64,000 nt of DNA, from the NCBI GenBank assembly GCA_037576215.1, contig JBANDB010000009.1:1860001-1924000 (forward strand), in the 5' to 3' direction. The DNA comes from Armillaria gallica. Its lineage: Eukaryota > Basidiomycota > Agaricomycetes > Agaricales > Physalacriaceae. The notes beneath the pieces are model-generated. The model worked only from the letters and a program-made list of their open reading frames with translations. It was not told the DNA's origin and did not search any database. A program made the translations under genes and the position numbers. Positions 48,429 to 59,330 of this stretch are shown piece by piece (the first letter of the stretch is position 1; every line of letters begins with the position of its first letter).

Positions 48429-49585
48429 CTAACTCGGTCGCACTCCCGCATATGCGTTCTTCAGCAGCTGCAAGATCTTTTCCTTCTCCAGAGGCGCAGG
48501 GTTCGGATACGGACTCTTCGAAGCGATGTCGGCTGCTTTCTCCAGGTCCTCCTCCTTCATGCCCAACTCCTTCAATGTAGATGGCGCCCCAAGACTCTTG
48601 GAAAGATCAAAAATGCCCCGCGCCGTATTGGATACGCCGAGAATTTTTGCGACCTTTTCCATCGCTTCCTGAGCGTAAGGCGCGTTATAGGCGATTGAAT
48701 GAGGAAGGATAACGGTGTGGGTTTCGGCATGAGGCATGTTGAAAGTACCGCCTACCGTTCACTTGAGTATTCACGTTCTAACCAACTGAAAAGCACCTAC
48801 CAAGTGTGTGGCATAACTTGTGATGCAGCCCCATTCCTACTGCACCCAAACATGTGCCGCATGCCCAGGCGCCATACAGAGCTTCGCTCCGCGCGTCAAT
48901 GTTCCCGGAGTCATTCATAAGGACGGGAAGTGCTTTAGCGATGCTCAAGATTCCTTGTTCGGCAAGAGTATCAGTAATGGGACTGGCTTCCTTCGAATAG
49001 AGAGCCTCGACGGCGTGTGCGATCGCATTCAATCCGGACGCGATGGTCACCCGAGGTGGCAAGGTCACGGTCAGAGAAACGTCATAGATGATCACCTCTG
49101 GAAGGACCTTTAGGGTCTTCTGCGTTGTTTTCAGTCCATTTTCAGTCTGGCCAATGATAGCTGTTGCCTACAAGAAAATTCAATATCGTTCACCGGTGAG
49201 GAATCTACCAACTCACCTCCGATCCTGAATATGTTGTTGGAATAACAATTTGCGGCAAGTCGGTCCTCAACGCGATTGCTTTCGCCAGACCGACAGTTGA
49301 ACCGCCCCCAACAGCAACCACTACATCTGCGCCCAGTTTCTGCACTACGCCAACAGCGTCGTCTGTAACATTCGTTGGTGTATGCATCGTCGCATTTGCG
49401 TATATGCCAATCGCCTTGTCACCCAGGAGCTCCTTCAGCTTCTCCCCCTGTGCTACTTGGCGAGGCGTAGTCAGTATCAAAGCTTTGCTGCATCCAAGGG
49501 TTGTTATCTCTTGGACGACCTCGCTAAGAGTGCCATTTCCGAAGACGACACGGGATGGAAGCGCATTATAGACAAAGCTTTTCAT
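48429..49585 (-). CDS. Maleylacetate reductase (iron-type alcohol dehydrogenase)
   Basis: NAD(P)H-dependent reduction of maleylacetate to 3-oxoadipate, a late step in fungal breakdown of hydroxyquinol and resorcinol-type aromatics; cytosolic. Exons 49585-49217, 49167-48801, 48751-48429 join to 352 residues, the normal family length. Features: MKSFVYNALPSRVVFGNGTL, nucleotide-binding VVVAVGGGSTVGLAKAIAL, PTTYSGSEATAI, the metal-site region ASGLNAIAHAVEALYS and GLHHKLCHTLGGTFNMPHAE, and a helical C-terminus. No frame break. The gene is convergent with the F-box gene. No other aromatic catabolic gene is in the window apart from the aldo-keto reductase, so pathway context is not visible. Confidence 0.92.
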
Positions 49586-49902
49586 GGCGGCTGAAGAAGG
49601 AGGGAAAGAAACGACGGAGAAACCATATCGCGGATTGTATAAGTAAGAGGAGATCGGCCTTCCGACTTAGGACCGGCACAGTCGTACCGGGGTTCGGTCC
49701 GTGCCACCGTGGGGCAAAGTTTTCCTTCAGAGGAAGCTCTCAGCTCTGGTCGTTCGAAGTTCACTCGAGAAGGCCTGTCTTACGAGACTCGGACACAGTC
49801 TGTTACTAAGAATGATCCCTTCGAGTATTAACGTAAGTAATCATTCTCAATTCGAACGGTATGTTTTTATATGATATATCTGTTACAAGTCACTTCTGAG
49901 TT

Positions 49903-51200
49903 TTAGATCTCTCGCCCGTCATTCGACTTGCGTCTGATTTTACACGGTTTTTGTGAGAGTTCTTGGTCCACTGGGTCAGGACTCTCGTCTCGGCTCCGCT
50001 TGTTGCTTTGTACGCCTACAGCCGTGTGCGCGACTTGCTTTGGGCATGAGATTGCAACTGAGGAAACGTCCTGGCCTTTGATGCCTGGCCCTGGGGATCT
50101 GAAGTAACGTTTGACCTCATCTGCTCCTTCTCTTCTTTGGAGTCGGAACTGTCGTTGTTGTTTGTAGTATCTGAGGGAGTGCCAGAGCATAGAATGCCAG
50201 TGCTCAGCAACTAAGGTGCTTGACGAAGCAACGGAAGAAGAGGATGCACAAGGTCCGACGTAGTCGGGGGGGAACCGGAGTTCGGGGGAGCTGAGGAGGT
50301 GCAGCCATGACGAATGTATTGGAGCGAGGACGAATACGAGGCGCGATATTGATGACTTTGTTCACAGGAGCAGACGAAGCAGATTCATCATGGGCTGTAA
50401 CAGGGTTTTGTGCGGAACAAGCTGCGGGAGTTGCGGGAAAGTCGTCGGTTTCGGTGTTTTTGGACTGAACTGCATGGAGGTCCTCAACAGAGGGCTCGGT
50501 GCGCATGCAACCTTTGTCTGTGAAACCGTTAGCAATTGTTACTCTGCACTACGCGATAGAAGACTTCTACCATGTGTCGATTCATCTGTGTTGAATTTGC
50601 CGTTGCGGTCCACCTCGATGACCTTGCCACCTCCTCTAAGGACTTTGTCATCCGGAATGAAGCAGCAACTGAATGGTGGTTGGCTTGGACCTGGGGAATT
50701 CGTGTCGACGACCCCAAGAGTGAGATGGAAAGGCGCGGCAGAGGACTCGGTGGCGTCGGAAACGTCCTCCAAGAGAGGAATTCGTGAGAAGTCAATGTCC
50801 GCTGACAGTTCTCCGGGTCTGTCGTCATCGACGCGTCGGATTCGAGCCACAGTCGGCTCAACAGAGCTAGGATCAATCGTGTATTCAAGAGATATAGGCA
50901 TCCTGCAATAGGCAAAAACATCGGAATACAAGGAAGAGAAAACCGAATCGCGACGCACAGCTCGACCAGCAAACTATTGAACAACTCTATTTGAAAACTT
51001 TTGATACTGCTGGCGTTCTTGGGTAACTTCTGTAAGACTATTTCACAGAACTTTTTGATGGCATCTGGAGTATCAGCTGGAAGACAAGAGGCAGCCTCGC
51101 TGAGTTCGGCACATAAAGGAAAAATGCGGTGGCATTCTGAAGGAGTCGACGGTCGGGGATGGTCTTGTCCAGGGTTTGAGTAAGATTCAGTCGAGACATT
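49903..51200 (-). CDS. Unrecognised multi-exon protein
   Basis: Minus-strand gene with no family I know. A plausible start is MSRLNLTQTLDKTIPDRRLL (51200). The next part is helical (LCAELSEAASCLPADTPDA, KKFCEIVLQKLPKNASS), then after a possible intron SLEYTIDPSSVEPTVARIRR, LSADIDFSRIPLLEDVSD and FSCCFIPDDKVLRGGGKVIE. The 3' part is Ser/Pro/basic and may be disordered (NKRSRDESPDPVDQ, KPCKIRRKSN), which would suit a nuclear protein. Exact exon joins and one possible frame break near 51120 are unresolved. Confidence 0.45.
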
Positions 51201-51603
51201 GGGACGAGGTACGCAGGAGTTCGCCTGGTAGTAATAGGGAGAGCGTAGGATGGAATATGAGAAGTGGCAATGGCAATAAAGCCATTTTATAACGCCCTTT
51301 TGACCAGCAAGTGAATTTGATAAATGCTTTGACCAGGGTCCAGTGGCAATCGGTCAATTGTTCACCATTTTGAGTCTGTCGTTGTACCGAGAACATTCTA
51401 TACAGATGGAACAAGAATTTAGCAGGCCGCCTGATTTGACGATGGCGGGATGGCGACTGATGGTGGTTGAAATGAAAGATCAAGGTCGCTGACTAAGTGG
51501 AAAATGGATTCAATTACACCTTTTCTACTATGACGATGCAGCCGCAATCTTAGCCTATGGCCGGTCTCACCACCCTTTCGACAATACTTCCCGGATGGTT
51601 TCA

Positions 51604-52895
51604 ATGGATCCTGCGTCGGCGGTAAGTAGTAACCTTTCTGCATCTGATCAGTTTTCTAACAATTAATCAGGAGAATCCCTTACAGATTCTACTGAAGCGG
51701 CTTGAAGCCGACGAGGTGGATGCGCTAGCGAAACAGTGCGGTATAGCTGAGGGGCTCGAATCTGCGGAAGTGTTGGACGCAGTTAGATCACAGGCCTTAC
51801 AGATGGAAGAGGATGCGAAGGTCCTGCGCTCAAAAATCGCAAGGATCGAAAACGGTACCCTTCGCTCAGAACTGACAGCTTTTGCGAGGGTAAGCATGCG
51901 TTATTTTCCATTCTGCATTGACATTGGTCCTGAGTATTATTGCAGTCTCCCCGCGACATCGACGGATCCCGATTCTGGGCAGTTCTTATCGGTATCGACG
52001 GATACAGCACTAACCCGCTGCGTGGTTGAGTGGCAGACGCGCTGGAGATGAATGACTACCTACTCAATGATCTCGGCGTTTCCAAAGATCGCATCCAACT
52101 ACTTCTCGGTCCTTCTGGCAAACACTGCGACCACCGTCTTCCTGTCGAATACTCCAATCCTACTCGCGCGAACATCGTCAATGCATTTTGCGATCTCATT
52201 ACCAATCCCAAAATTGAGAAGGACGATAACATCATCATCTACTTTGCCGGGCACGGTTCATGCTATGATTATCCTGACTGCCCACATCCCACGAGTTTCA
52301 AGTACGGGATCTCAGAAACCTCTCTTAGGAATCTGAGAATGATCAGGTCGCTTTGCCCCATTGATCGTGATGCTTGGGACAGCCCCGCCAGCGACAGGCG
52401 GCCACCCGACATCAGCAACCGAGAGATCGACGCCATTCTCAGCCAAGTATGCGTTGAAAAGGGACACCACATCACCTTCATTCAGGATGCTGGTAACGGC
52501 CTAACAATTGAAGACCAAACTTCCGAAATGCGCAACGTCCACTCACTGCACCCTGTCGATTTCATTCGCATGCTCAAAGCTGCCGATGATACCATTCGGA
52601 GGCTCCCTGCCTTTCGCGAAACACCGTCTCTATGGGCTCAGGACCGGAAACAAGATAGCACTTCTCACGTATTCTTGGCGGCGACTGAAACTGGCCGCTA
52701 TACTTAGAGAGACAGTTTGGAGATGCCGGGTTCCGTGGTGTTTTCACGCACTCACTGGTTCGCATGCTCAAATCAGATGAACTGAGGAAGAGATCAACGT
52801 TCCGTGATCTTATCTCTGGTCTTCCACGGACTGTGCAGACAGAGGCCATTGTTTCTGGGGATCACAAAAATGCACCTCTCTGGTATCAAATATGA
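51604..52895 (+). pseudogene. Caspase-like (C14) gene, copy 2, broken
   Basis: Paralogue of the gene at 30081-31366 with the same exon layout: MDPASA (51604-51621), intron, ENPLQILLKRLEADEVDA.. from 51671, intron 51892-51947, then SPRDIDGSRFWAVLIGIDGY. Here TGA at 52027-52029 replaces the Cys codon of copy 1 (NGCVSDALE becomes RG-stop-VADALE), and a one-base deletion near 52708 gives an early TAG. The His loop IIIYFAGHGSCYD is kept, but the nucleophile position reads FIQDAGNGLT, so this copy also lacks the catalytic Cys. It ends GDHKNAPLWYQI. With two disabling changes it is probably dead. Confidence 0.75.
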
Positions 52896-53815
52896 TGTAC
52901 CTGTGCCCTACATATGCACTGTTCTTCAGCCTTGCCTGGACCGGAATACATTGGAAATTATATAATTATCTGCCTCTTGGACTAAGTACTACGACTTGAT
53001 CGTTGACCTCCCTCAGGCCCAGTGGCGTGCCTCTATCAATACCACGCCTCATAAAATAAGAAATCCTCCATCCCAAGTCCAGGTGAACTCAGTCGCGCGA
53101 CTCGTTCATTCTCAGTTTTAGCTGTCATATCCAATGGGTTGTCATCTACTCGATGATTAGTTCTTACAAGTAGTAGTAGTAGTCGTCGCACTGGCAGGTG
53201 GTCCCTAAAAAGGAAACAGCCAATGTTTTCTGCGCCGTTGCTACCAAGTACAAGGGTCGCCGCTACATTTTGATTAGCGTGACTCAGCACTATAACATTG
53301 GCAAGTGACTCGCCGCTTCATGATCAGAGCTTGCGTGAATGGAGACCAACACGCTGACGATCGTTCCTCGTTCCCAATCTTGCTCTCCGGAGTCAGTACG
53401 ACGGTTTCGCCGACGTCTGAACGAGGTACAGCTTGCTGATTCGTGATTTCATCCCAAGGATGCCTTTTCTAGATTGCCTGCTCAGGCCGAATTGTCGATC
53501 TGGGGAACGGAAGTCTAACTGTCGTCTCTCCCGATGCCTCTCGTCCGTTCTGTATGATTATTCCTTACACCAGCGTCAAATGCCCTAACATGCGTATGGC
53601 TGTCACGTACAGTAGAGTCTCGTCCTCAAAAATCAAGTTGGGAAGTTATCTACCTGCTCGTTCAGTGATAACTGCTACACGCTCACTGCGGACGGCGTCA
53701 AGATTAGTTTGACTTTGCATACAATGGATCTACCAGCACGACGTAAACAGTGTCAGTCTCAATGAATTTAGATGGTTGTGCGCATAAGTGGATGAGTAAG
53801 CGTCTCTGAGTTGTA
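52896..53815. other. Intergenic, nothing recognised
   Basis: Mixed-composition sequence with a short TAG-rich microsatellite near 53170. No coding motif, repeat boundary or RNA gene seen. Confidence 0.35.
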
Positions 53816-53820
53816 TTGTC

Positions 53821-55331
53821 TCACATAGATCCATCCTCCTCTGCCTCACCGGAAGAGCTTATCCCTCCCGACACGACCCAGACTCTGAACGTTAACGTTG
53901 ACAGCTCTTCAGAAGTCTCCCCAGCGGAGTCCGAGAGAGCTTGCTTCCGCAGCCGAAGCAGCATGCGAGTTACCATGATATTCGCAATCGATAGGCCTAG
54001 CGGCAGAGTCTGCATGAGAGGTAGCATCAGCTAGAGCTAACCTGGTATAGTTAAGATGTTACTGCTGGCGAAAATGACACCACTATCAGAATGACAGCAA
54101 CCCTGAATAGACTTTAATTTAGTGTCAGATATGCAAAGGTCAGCTCACATCACAAAGTAGAGGATCGAATCTTCGAACACCAGTCGCACGAGTGGCCTTG
54201 GCCTGGCATCCGCACACGATAACCGAGGTGACCTCGAATCGCGCAGATACTTGATCCCGCGGTATGCTACCGCAGCAGAAACTGTAGTCTCAAAAAACGC
54301 CAGCGGAAGGCTGAGCAATTTCAGTATCAAGCGTGATTTGGTTCCTGGGCCATATGGTGCTCACACTGTATAGAAAGTTTGACCATTTTCGCGTTCGATA
54401 GACAGAGTGCCGATAACGATAGACACGCTTGTAGTAAAGGCGAGCAAACCAAAGAAGATCCATAGGACACGTTGCTGCCTCCCCAAAATTGCCCAGGCAC
54501 GAACAACCAGTATACTTTCCAGGACAAAGTACTGTATAGTCGCTGGATATGAGAATTGATGCATAAGAAATGGTGACAATGTAGTGGAGGTAGGGAGAGA
54601 ACATTTACCATATAGTATTGACTGAGGGTCAACGAGAGTATTGCACATGTCTCTTCACAACCTCGCTGTAGCTAAGAAATGGTATCGCAATGTGAGGGTT
54701 ACATACTGATGGGTTGAGACAGGGCGACATCAATTCCGCATCTAAGTCCCGAGGTGAGCGAGTAGCATCAAAAGAGCCGGACAAAGCTGACGTACATATA
54801 CTGAACCAGCTTAGAAACAGGTCGGCGAATATTCAATCGACACCAGACTCGGATGAAGATATCAACTCACGCTGTATTGATAGACTTTGAAAGTCAACAG
54901 TTTAACAGCTAGAAAGCGACGAGCTCTGATACGACGTACCGAACATATCCCAGATTCGGAGAAGCATCCCAAGGTAGCGATTCTGATATCATCATGAACA
55001 CATTCCATTGTTATCGTGATGTTGCGACTTGCCACAAAGAACAAGAATTTGATCCACGATCGTCTTGAGGACTGTTTCTAACGTTTCAGAGAGCCGTGAT
55101 CCTTCAAGCGTTATGAAGTTGAAACATGCCCAGAACAAGGCGACCTAGTAAAGGCTCGTCAGTGACATACGAGACAGAACCGTCACTGTCAACCTCGTTG
55201 TCGATGCTTATCAGGTATTCCCATACGAACAACGTCTCCGTAACGTCTGCATTTTTGCGAAAGATTAGTCAAACAGAGTTCAAGAAATTGCAGACGTACA
55301 TGTTAAAGTGTCAGATAGATGAGATTCCATA
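53821..55331 (-). pseudogene. DUF6533-like seven-transmembrane protein gene, integrity unclear
   Basis: Minus-strand exons fit the basidiomycete DUF6533 membrane family. The N-terminal signature appears as LFVWEYLISIDNEV after a start MESHLSD near 55331. Further membrane segments read SYPATIQYFVLESILVVRAW with AILGRQQRVLWIFFGLLAF, and LLSLPLAFFETTVSAAVAYR. The end VFEDSILYFVM, intron, LPLMQTLPLGLSIANIMVTR and MLLRLRKQALSD is the typical C-terminus of this family. Several joins between the signature exon and the middle could not be made without stops, so the gene may be decayed. Function in the family is unknown. Confidence 0.5.
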
Positions 55332-55589
55332 ATGTAGACACGATGAGACACCTACACGGTCTTTATATCTTCTCTACTGAAGAATCTGATACATCAAATC
55401 GAGAAAGATGATCTTGATGATGATTCACTAGAGACGACGACTGAACATATCAAGAAGCATTTGGGGTCGGCCTTGATTAGTTCGGTCGTACCAGACTACA
55501 GGGAGAGATAAAGTCGCAGTAAGTGATGCAACTCATATCTGTATACCCTGAAGCGAGGAGTCAATAATTCACGTCTGCGCCTCAGGCTG

Positions 55590-55860
55590 ATTGACCAAGT
55601 CGGACCAACCTACGGGGTCGAGAAATATATATTTGATCCAGGATCTTCTTCTTGAGAACTATCTATCTGGTTTTAGAATGTAGCCAGAATAAAGCAATCT
55701 TCAAGGCCAAGCAGCGAAGCATCCGACACGACAAGGTTGAGCAAGAACGAACTTCATCATCGACGTTCATTAGATAGTGCCATGGAATCAATGACCGCGT
55801 CATATCTGCATTTCAATAAAAAAGGTAAGAGATAGAAAAGTTACCACCTACACTCTGCAA
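55590..55860 (-). pseudogene. Duplicate fragment of the DUF6533-like N-terminal exon
   Basis: Minus strand reads LIPWHYLMNVDDEVRS and then sequence parallel to the homologous exon at 55020-55260 (both contain ATTTGATCCA-GATC-TCTT). A degenerate tandem duplicate of the 5' part of the neighbouring gene. Confidence 0.45.
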
Positions 55861-56295
55861 CCCCAGAGATAGTTGAAACCGTGTTGTAGTTAATAACAGG
55901 TCCACCGTGAACATGCACCTTGATACTGGTTCCCTGGATGTATTAAAAACGATCAGCACTGCCGGAGTCATCCATGGGCATAGTAACAAGAGTCATCGGG
56001 TCAGAGTGCAGAATGCTAGTCAAACTTACCTGTATCCCGGATATCACATAGCAACGTTGATGGTTGCAGCGTGAATCGCGGTAGAAAGCACCGCAGCAGA
56101 TACGACTATGCATTGAGGAGATGTGATAGACTGTCGCCGTCTCTCTCACCACTTGAAAGCTTGACATCGCAAGCGAGATGTGAGACTCACTTTCTCGCTT
56201 GAAACGACTGGGGCGGTTAGACAGAAAGTTACCAGTCCAGAAATGTAAGTGGTCGAGCCAATCACGAGCTGGGGATTCGGAACGCCTAAATGACA

Positions 56296-57480
56296 TCATT
56301 TCAGATCATTCCTTCCTTCCAAGTCCGTTTTTTCGATGAAACGGACCAGCCGATGGAAAATCTTATACGATCTACGAGCTTGACTTTTGATCTTACATTC
56401 TTCGTGACACGGCCGCCGGCATCTTCTCGTGCCTCCATCGCCTCACATATTTCCCTCCGTATACTCTACAACTCTCTTTTTCACCCATGCGCGTATAACA
56501 ACCATCATCGACCAATTATCGAGTTTTCTCCATCGAGTATCGTCCAATCCAGTCGCCCCTATTGGCGATATCCTATTGTTGACTCCCGCTCAACGAGAAA
56601 AAACTCCCAGACCCCACCGCTGACCTCAATTGGTGCGACTGGAAGGGTGCTATCACCGATGTATTGATGTCCCTCAGAAGAAAACCGTCACGACCATCGA
56701 GCATGGCAAGGATTACGACCAGCTGTTACCAAAGCTGCACGAGGCCTACACGTCGCTTCCTCTAGACTTCTCGCTACGAAGCCGATTGCGGTCTATCTCA
56801 CCGGTGCAGCTAATTTCCTGGGTGGGTTCGTGTTGCGATTTGCTTTTGCGGCGTGAAAGGGTTAAAAAGGTCATTTGCCTTGTTCGAGCGAATGATCACA
56901 GTAAAGCCCTGGCTACGTCGAAAAAAGGGTCAACGGATCGAGGAGTATGGGATGACAAGTGCTAGTGGGTGACTTCTGGGCGACTGGAGGTCCTAGCCGG
57001 CGATTTAAGTTTGGACAATTTCGGTTTGGGAGAAGAGGCGTGGAACGGGGTAGCAGAAGAAGCTGACGCTATCCTGCATAACGGCGCCTTGGTTCGTATC
57101 TTGTTTTGACACCATCCATAATATTGACAGTCAGATCAGGTGCATTAGGTTTACCCGTACGAGAAACTCCGGGCAGCGAACATTATTTCGACTTTGACCG
57201 CTATCGAGCTTGCGTCGACCGGGAAACAAAAGCTCGTTGTCTTCGTATCCTCTACATCAGCTATTGACGCTGAGCACTACGTTCGTCTCTCGAAATCACT
57301 CACTGATTCAAATCACCAAGGAGTACCCGAGAGCGATGACTTAGAAGGTGCTCAAGCATCCCTGAAAACGGGGTATGGGCAAAGCAAGTGGGTATATGAG
57401 AAGCTTCTTTTCGAGGCTGGGCGGAGAGGGCTGAGGGGGCATATCGTGCGTCCAGGCTATATACCTCAACCCTCATTTCT
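56296..57480 (+). pseudogene. LYS2 (alpha-aminoadipate reductase) relic without adenylation domain
   Basis: Fragments of the lysine-pathway enzyme in the correct order but in changing frames. First the condensation-like N-terminal part: SLTFDLTFFVTRPPASSRAS, ASHISLRILYNSLF, then PVAPIGDILLLTPAQREK and NWCDWKGAITDV. The sequence then jumps to the linker EHGKDYDQLLPKLHEAYTSL and the reductase NAD(P)-binding motif YLTGAANFLGGFVLRF, VKKVICLVRANDHSKAL, LEVLAGDLSLDNFGLGEEAW, ADAILHNGALVHWVYPYEKL, VFVSSTSAID, YGQSKWVYEKLLFEAGRRGL, stopping after IVRPGY. The whole adenylation domain and carrier motif (normally about 500 residues) and the last part of the reductase are missing. Cannot make a working enzyme; an intact LYS2 should exist elsewhere. 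Confidence 0.8.
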
Positions 57481-57489
57481 CCGGCGACA

Positions 57490-57690
57490 ACCTCGCCGGA
57501 GTCATCAAAAATCAGATGCACCATAGTCAAGTTGACGAGATCGCCTCCAGCAATGTTGGGTGTGAAATTAGCAAGGAAGGGGTATCCGTAGGCGTTTAAA
57601 AGGTGACGTGTGAGGTAGAGGAACTCGAATAAGTAGGCGAGGAGGAGCATAAACGTGGGGGAAAGGTGGGGAAGAAGACTTCTCTCCAAG
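57490..57690 (-). pseudogene. Sterol dehydrogenase 3' relic
   Basis: Minus strand reads LLLAYLFEFLYLTRHLLNAY, GGDLVNL and TMVHLIFDDS, which by memory is the C-terminal end of the same basidiomycete 3beta-HSD/sterol dehydrogenase whose 5' end is at 58800-59330. It directly abuts the LYS2 relic on the other strand. Confidence 0.5.
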
Positions 57691-57699
57691 TTTTTCAGC

Positions 57700-58800
57700 T
57701 GGTGCTACGGGCGGTATCACTTCACGTGGTCGACCACGTCTTCTTGGTACAACAGGCGGACCAGCAGGTACAGAGGTGGTGGGCGGTGGAGACCTCGACC
57801 TTAGGCTTCTTCCTTCTCTCTTCTTCATCATTGTCTTCGTCATCCGACTCTGGAAGATCAATATCGAAAGAATCCACTTGATCCTTCTCTTCACCGCCAA
57901 ACTTCTCCCCGCACCTTTTTCCCAGGTGTGCAGGAGGGCAGATCCACCAACTAGCCCCGAAACCAAACCGTTCAGTCCATCCTGTTCACGCTTCAATCGC
58001 ATCTCCCGCTTCTTTAGTGCTCGAATGTACTTGACGGCCTTTCCAAGGACGGTGTGTCGATGGTGTCGTGGGAGCCTGGCCACCGATGCCCACGAATCCA
58101 TTGAATCTTTCATCTGTGGAGAATCCAACATGGTGAAGCCTCCGACCAAAGGTTCCGTTTCCTTGTCACTTTGACTCCATCAATGTATCCTCGCTCGTCA
58201 ATGATGTCTGTCGAGTCTTCTTCATTTATGATCCTGGCCTTCGTCCCTTTGCTCTTCTTCGGCCCATCGTTTCATTCCAAAACTCGAAGAGCGGGAACTG
58301 TCATGCGTAATGACTGGATTCTGGCGTTAAGGTTTGTGTGGTACCGATGCTTGATAGTAGTGTGAGATGTTTTCGGTCGAAAGGACATGAGAATCGTACT
58401 GGGTACTGTAGCAGGGGAAGGAACGACGGAGGCGTGGAACAGGGCAGTTTGGGAGACGGGAGGGTTGGGTTGATGCAGACAATGATACCAAAGAGGATGG
58501 AGACAGCGACGCAGAGGACACTGAACCCACTAAAATGGGCCGTATTAGATACAGCATACTTTATATATGAGCCCAGCCGGTATGAACTGGACTTACTTGT
58601 AGGCATGGCCAATATAACGCCGTCGGATTCACAAACTCGTTGGGCTAACTCGGCTAACTCCACAGCGAGGTCCAGCGAAGACGCCTCGGATGACGATACA
58701 CTCATTCGCCTGGGAACAGAACCGTAGTCACCCGCCAGAAGGACAGGAGGCGACTGGAACGTGAAGGGAAGATCGTGCTCGGAATGGTTCGCGCTCTCAA
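57700..58800 (-). pseudogene. bHLH (SREBP-like) transcription factor relic, copy B
   Basis: Minus-strand order: LPFTFQSPPVLLAGDYGSVP, SSSEASSLDLAVELAELAQR, VCESDGVILAMPT, a GT-AG intron, a Ser-rich stretch, then the helix-loop-helix KTSHTTIKHRYHTNLNARIQ, SLRMTVPALRVLE-stop-NDGPKK, DIIDERGYIDGVKVTRK, TVLGKAVKYIRALKKREMRL and a Pro/Arg-rich region with PRRRGRP. The long loop is typical of fungal SREBP-type factors. Family members have ERRYR in the basic region; here the key Glu is Lys and both flanking Arg are His. A TGA stands where Trp is expected. The 5' portion (58471-58800) is within the segmental duplication. Dead gene. Confidence 0.6.
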
Positions 58801-59330
58801 TCCAGGGGGTCTTCTCCGCGTCTGAGCAGCTGCAAAACGATCCATCCACCCAGGAATCCTGCCTAGAGCCTCGTCAGGGCATTTAATGAAAAGAAACGGA
58901 CGACGTACCCCACCAACAACTATACCTCCTTCCAGTCTTTAGCGGTAGCTGATCGTCTATCGAGCTCGCACTCCGAAGTCATCCTCTAGATATCCTTTGG
59001 TGATCAGTGATTTTGGGAGAATTGTGCTGCACGCGGTGGAATAGCCTTGAGCGACCTGTCGTTGTCGCGGATGTACGCCCGGATTGAAAGGAGTGCGTAT
59101 GAGAAGGAAGTAATGTAGAAACTAAGGCCTATACGTAAGAGCCTCCCGCGTGAACCGCCAATATTCATTAGGCTTTGCGGCGCAGTGCTTATCCAGAGAG
59201 CCGTATTGGTGATGACACGGTAGTAGGATGAGATATTGTTCAAATTTTCCGGACACGCTCTCTCATTGCTCGGCCACTCTCTCATGCTCAACTGACATTT
59301 GGAGACTGACACCATTGTCGCGAGATCCAT
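58800..59330 (-). pseudogene. Sterol dehydrogenase (3beta-HSD type) 5' relic, copy B
   Basis: Starts MDLATMVSVSKCQLSMREWP, a family-type N-terminus, followed by YYRVITNTALWISTA, then out-of-frame remains of the TREALTY segment, ALLSIRAYIRDNDRSLKAIP, and GIVVGG, an intron, FLGGWIVLQLLRRGEDP with the Rossmann glycines. After that the sequence switches to the bHLH relic. About 40 bases of the conserved TREALTY segment are lost relative to copy A. Confidence 0.55.
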
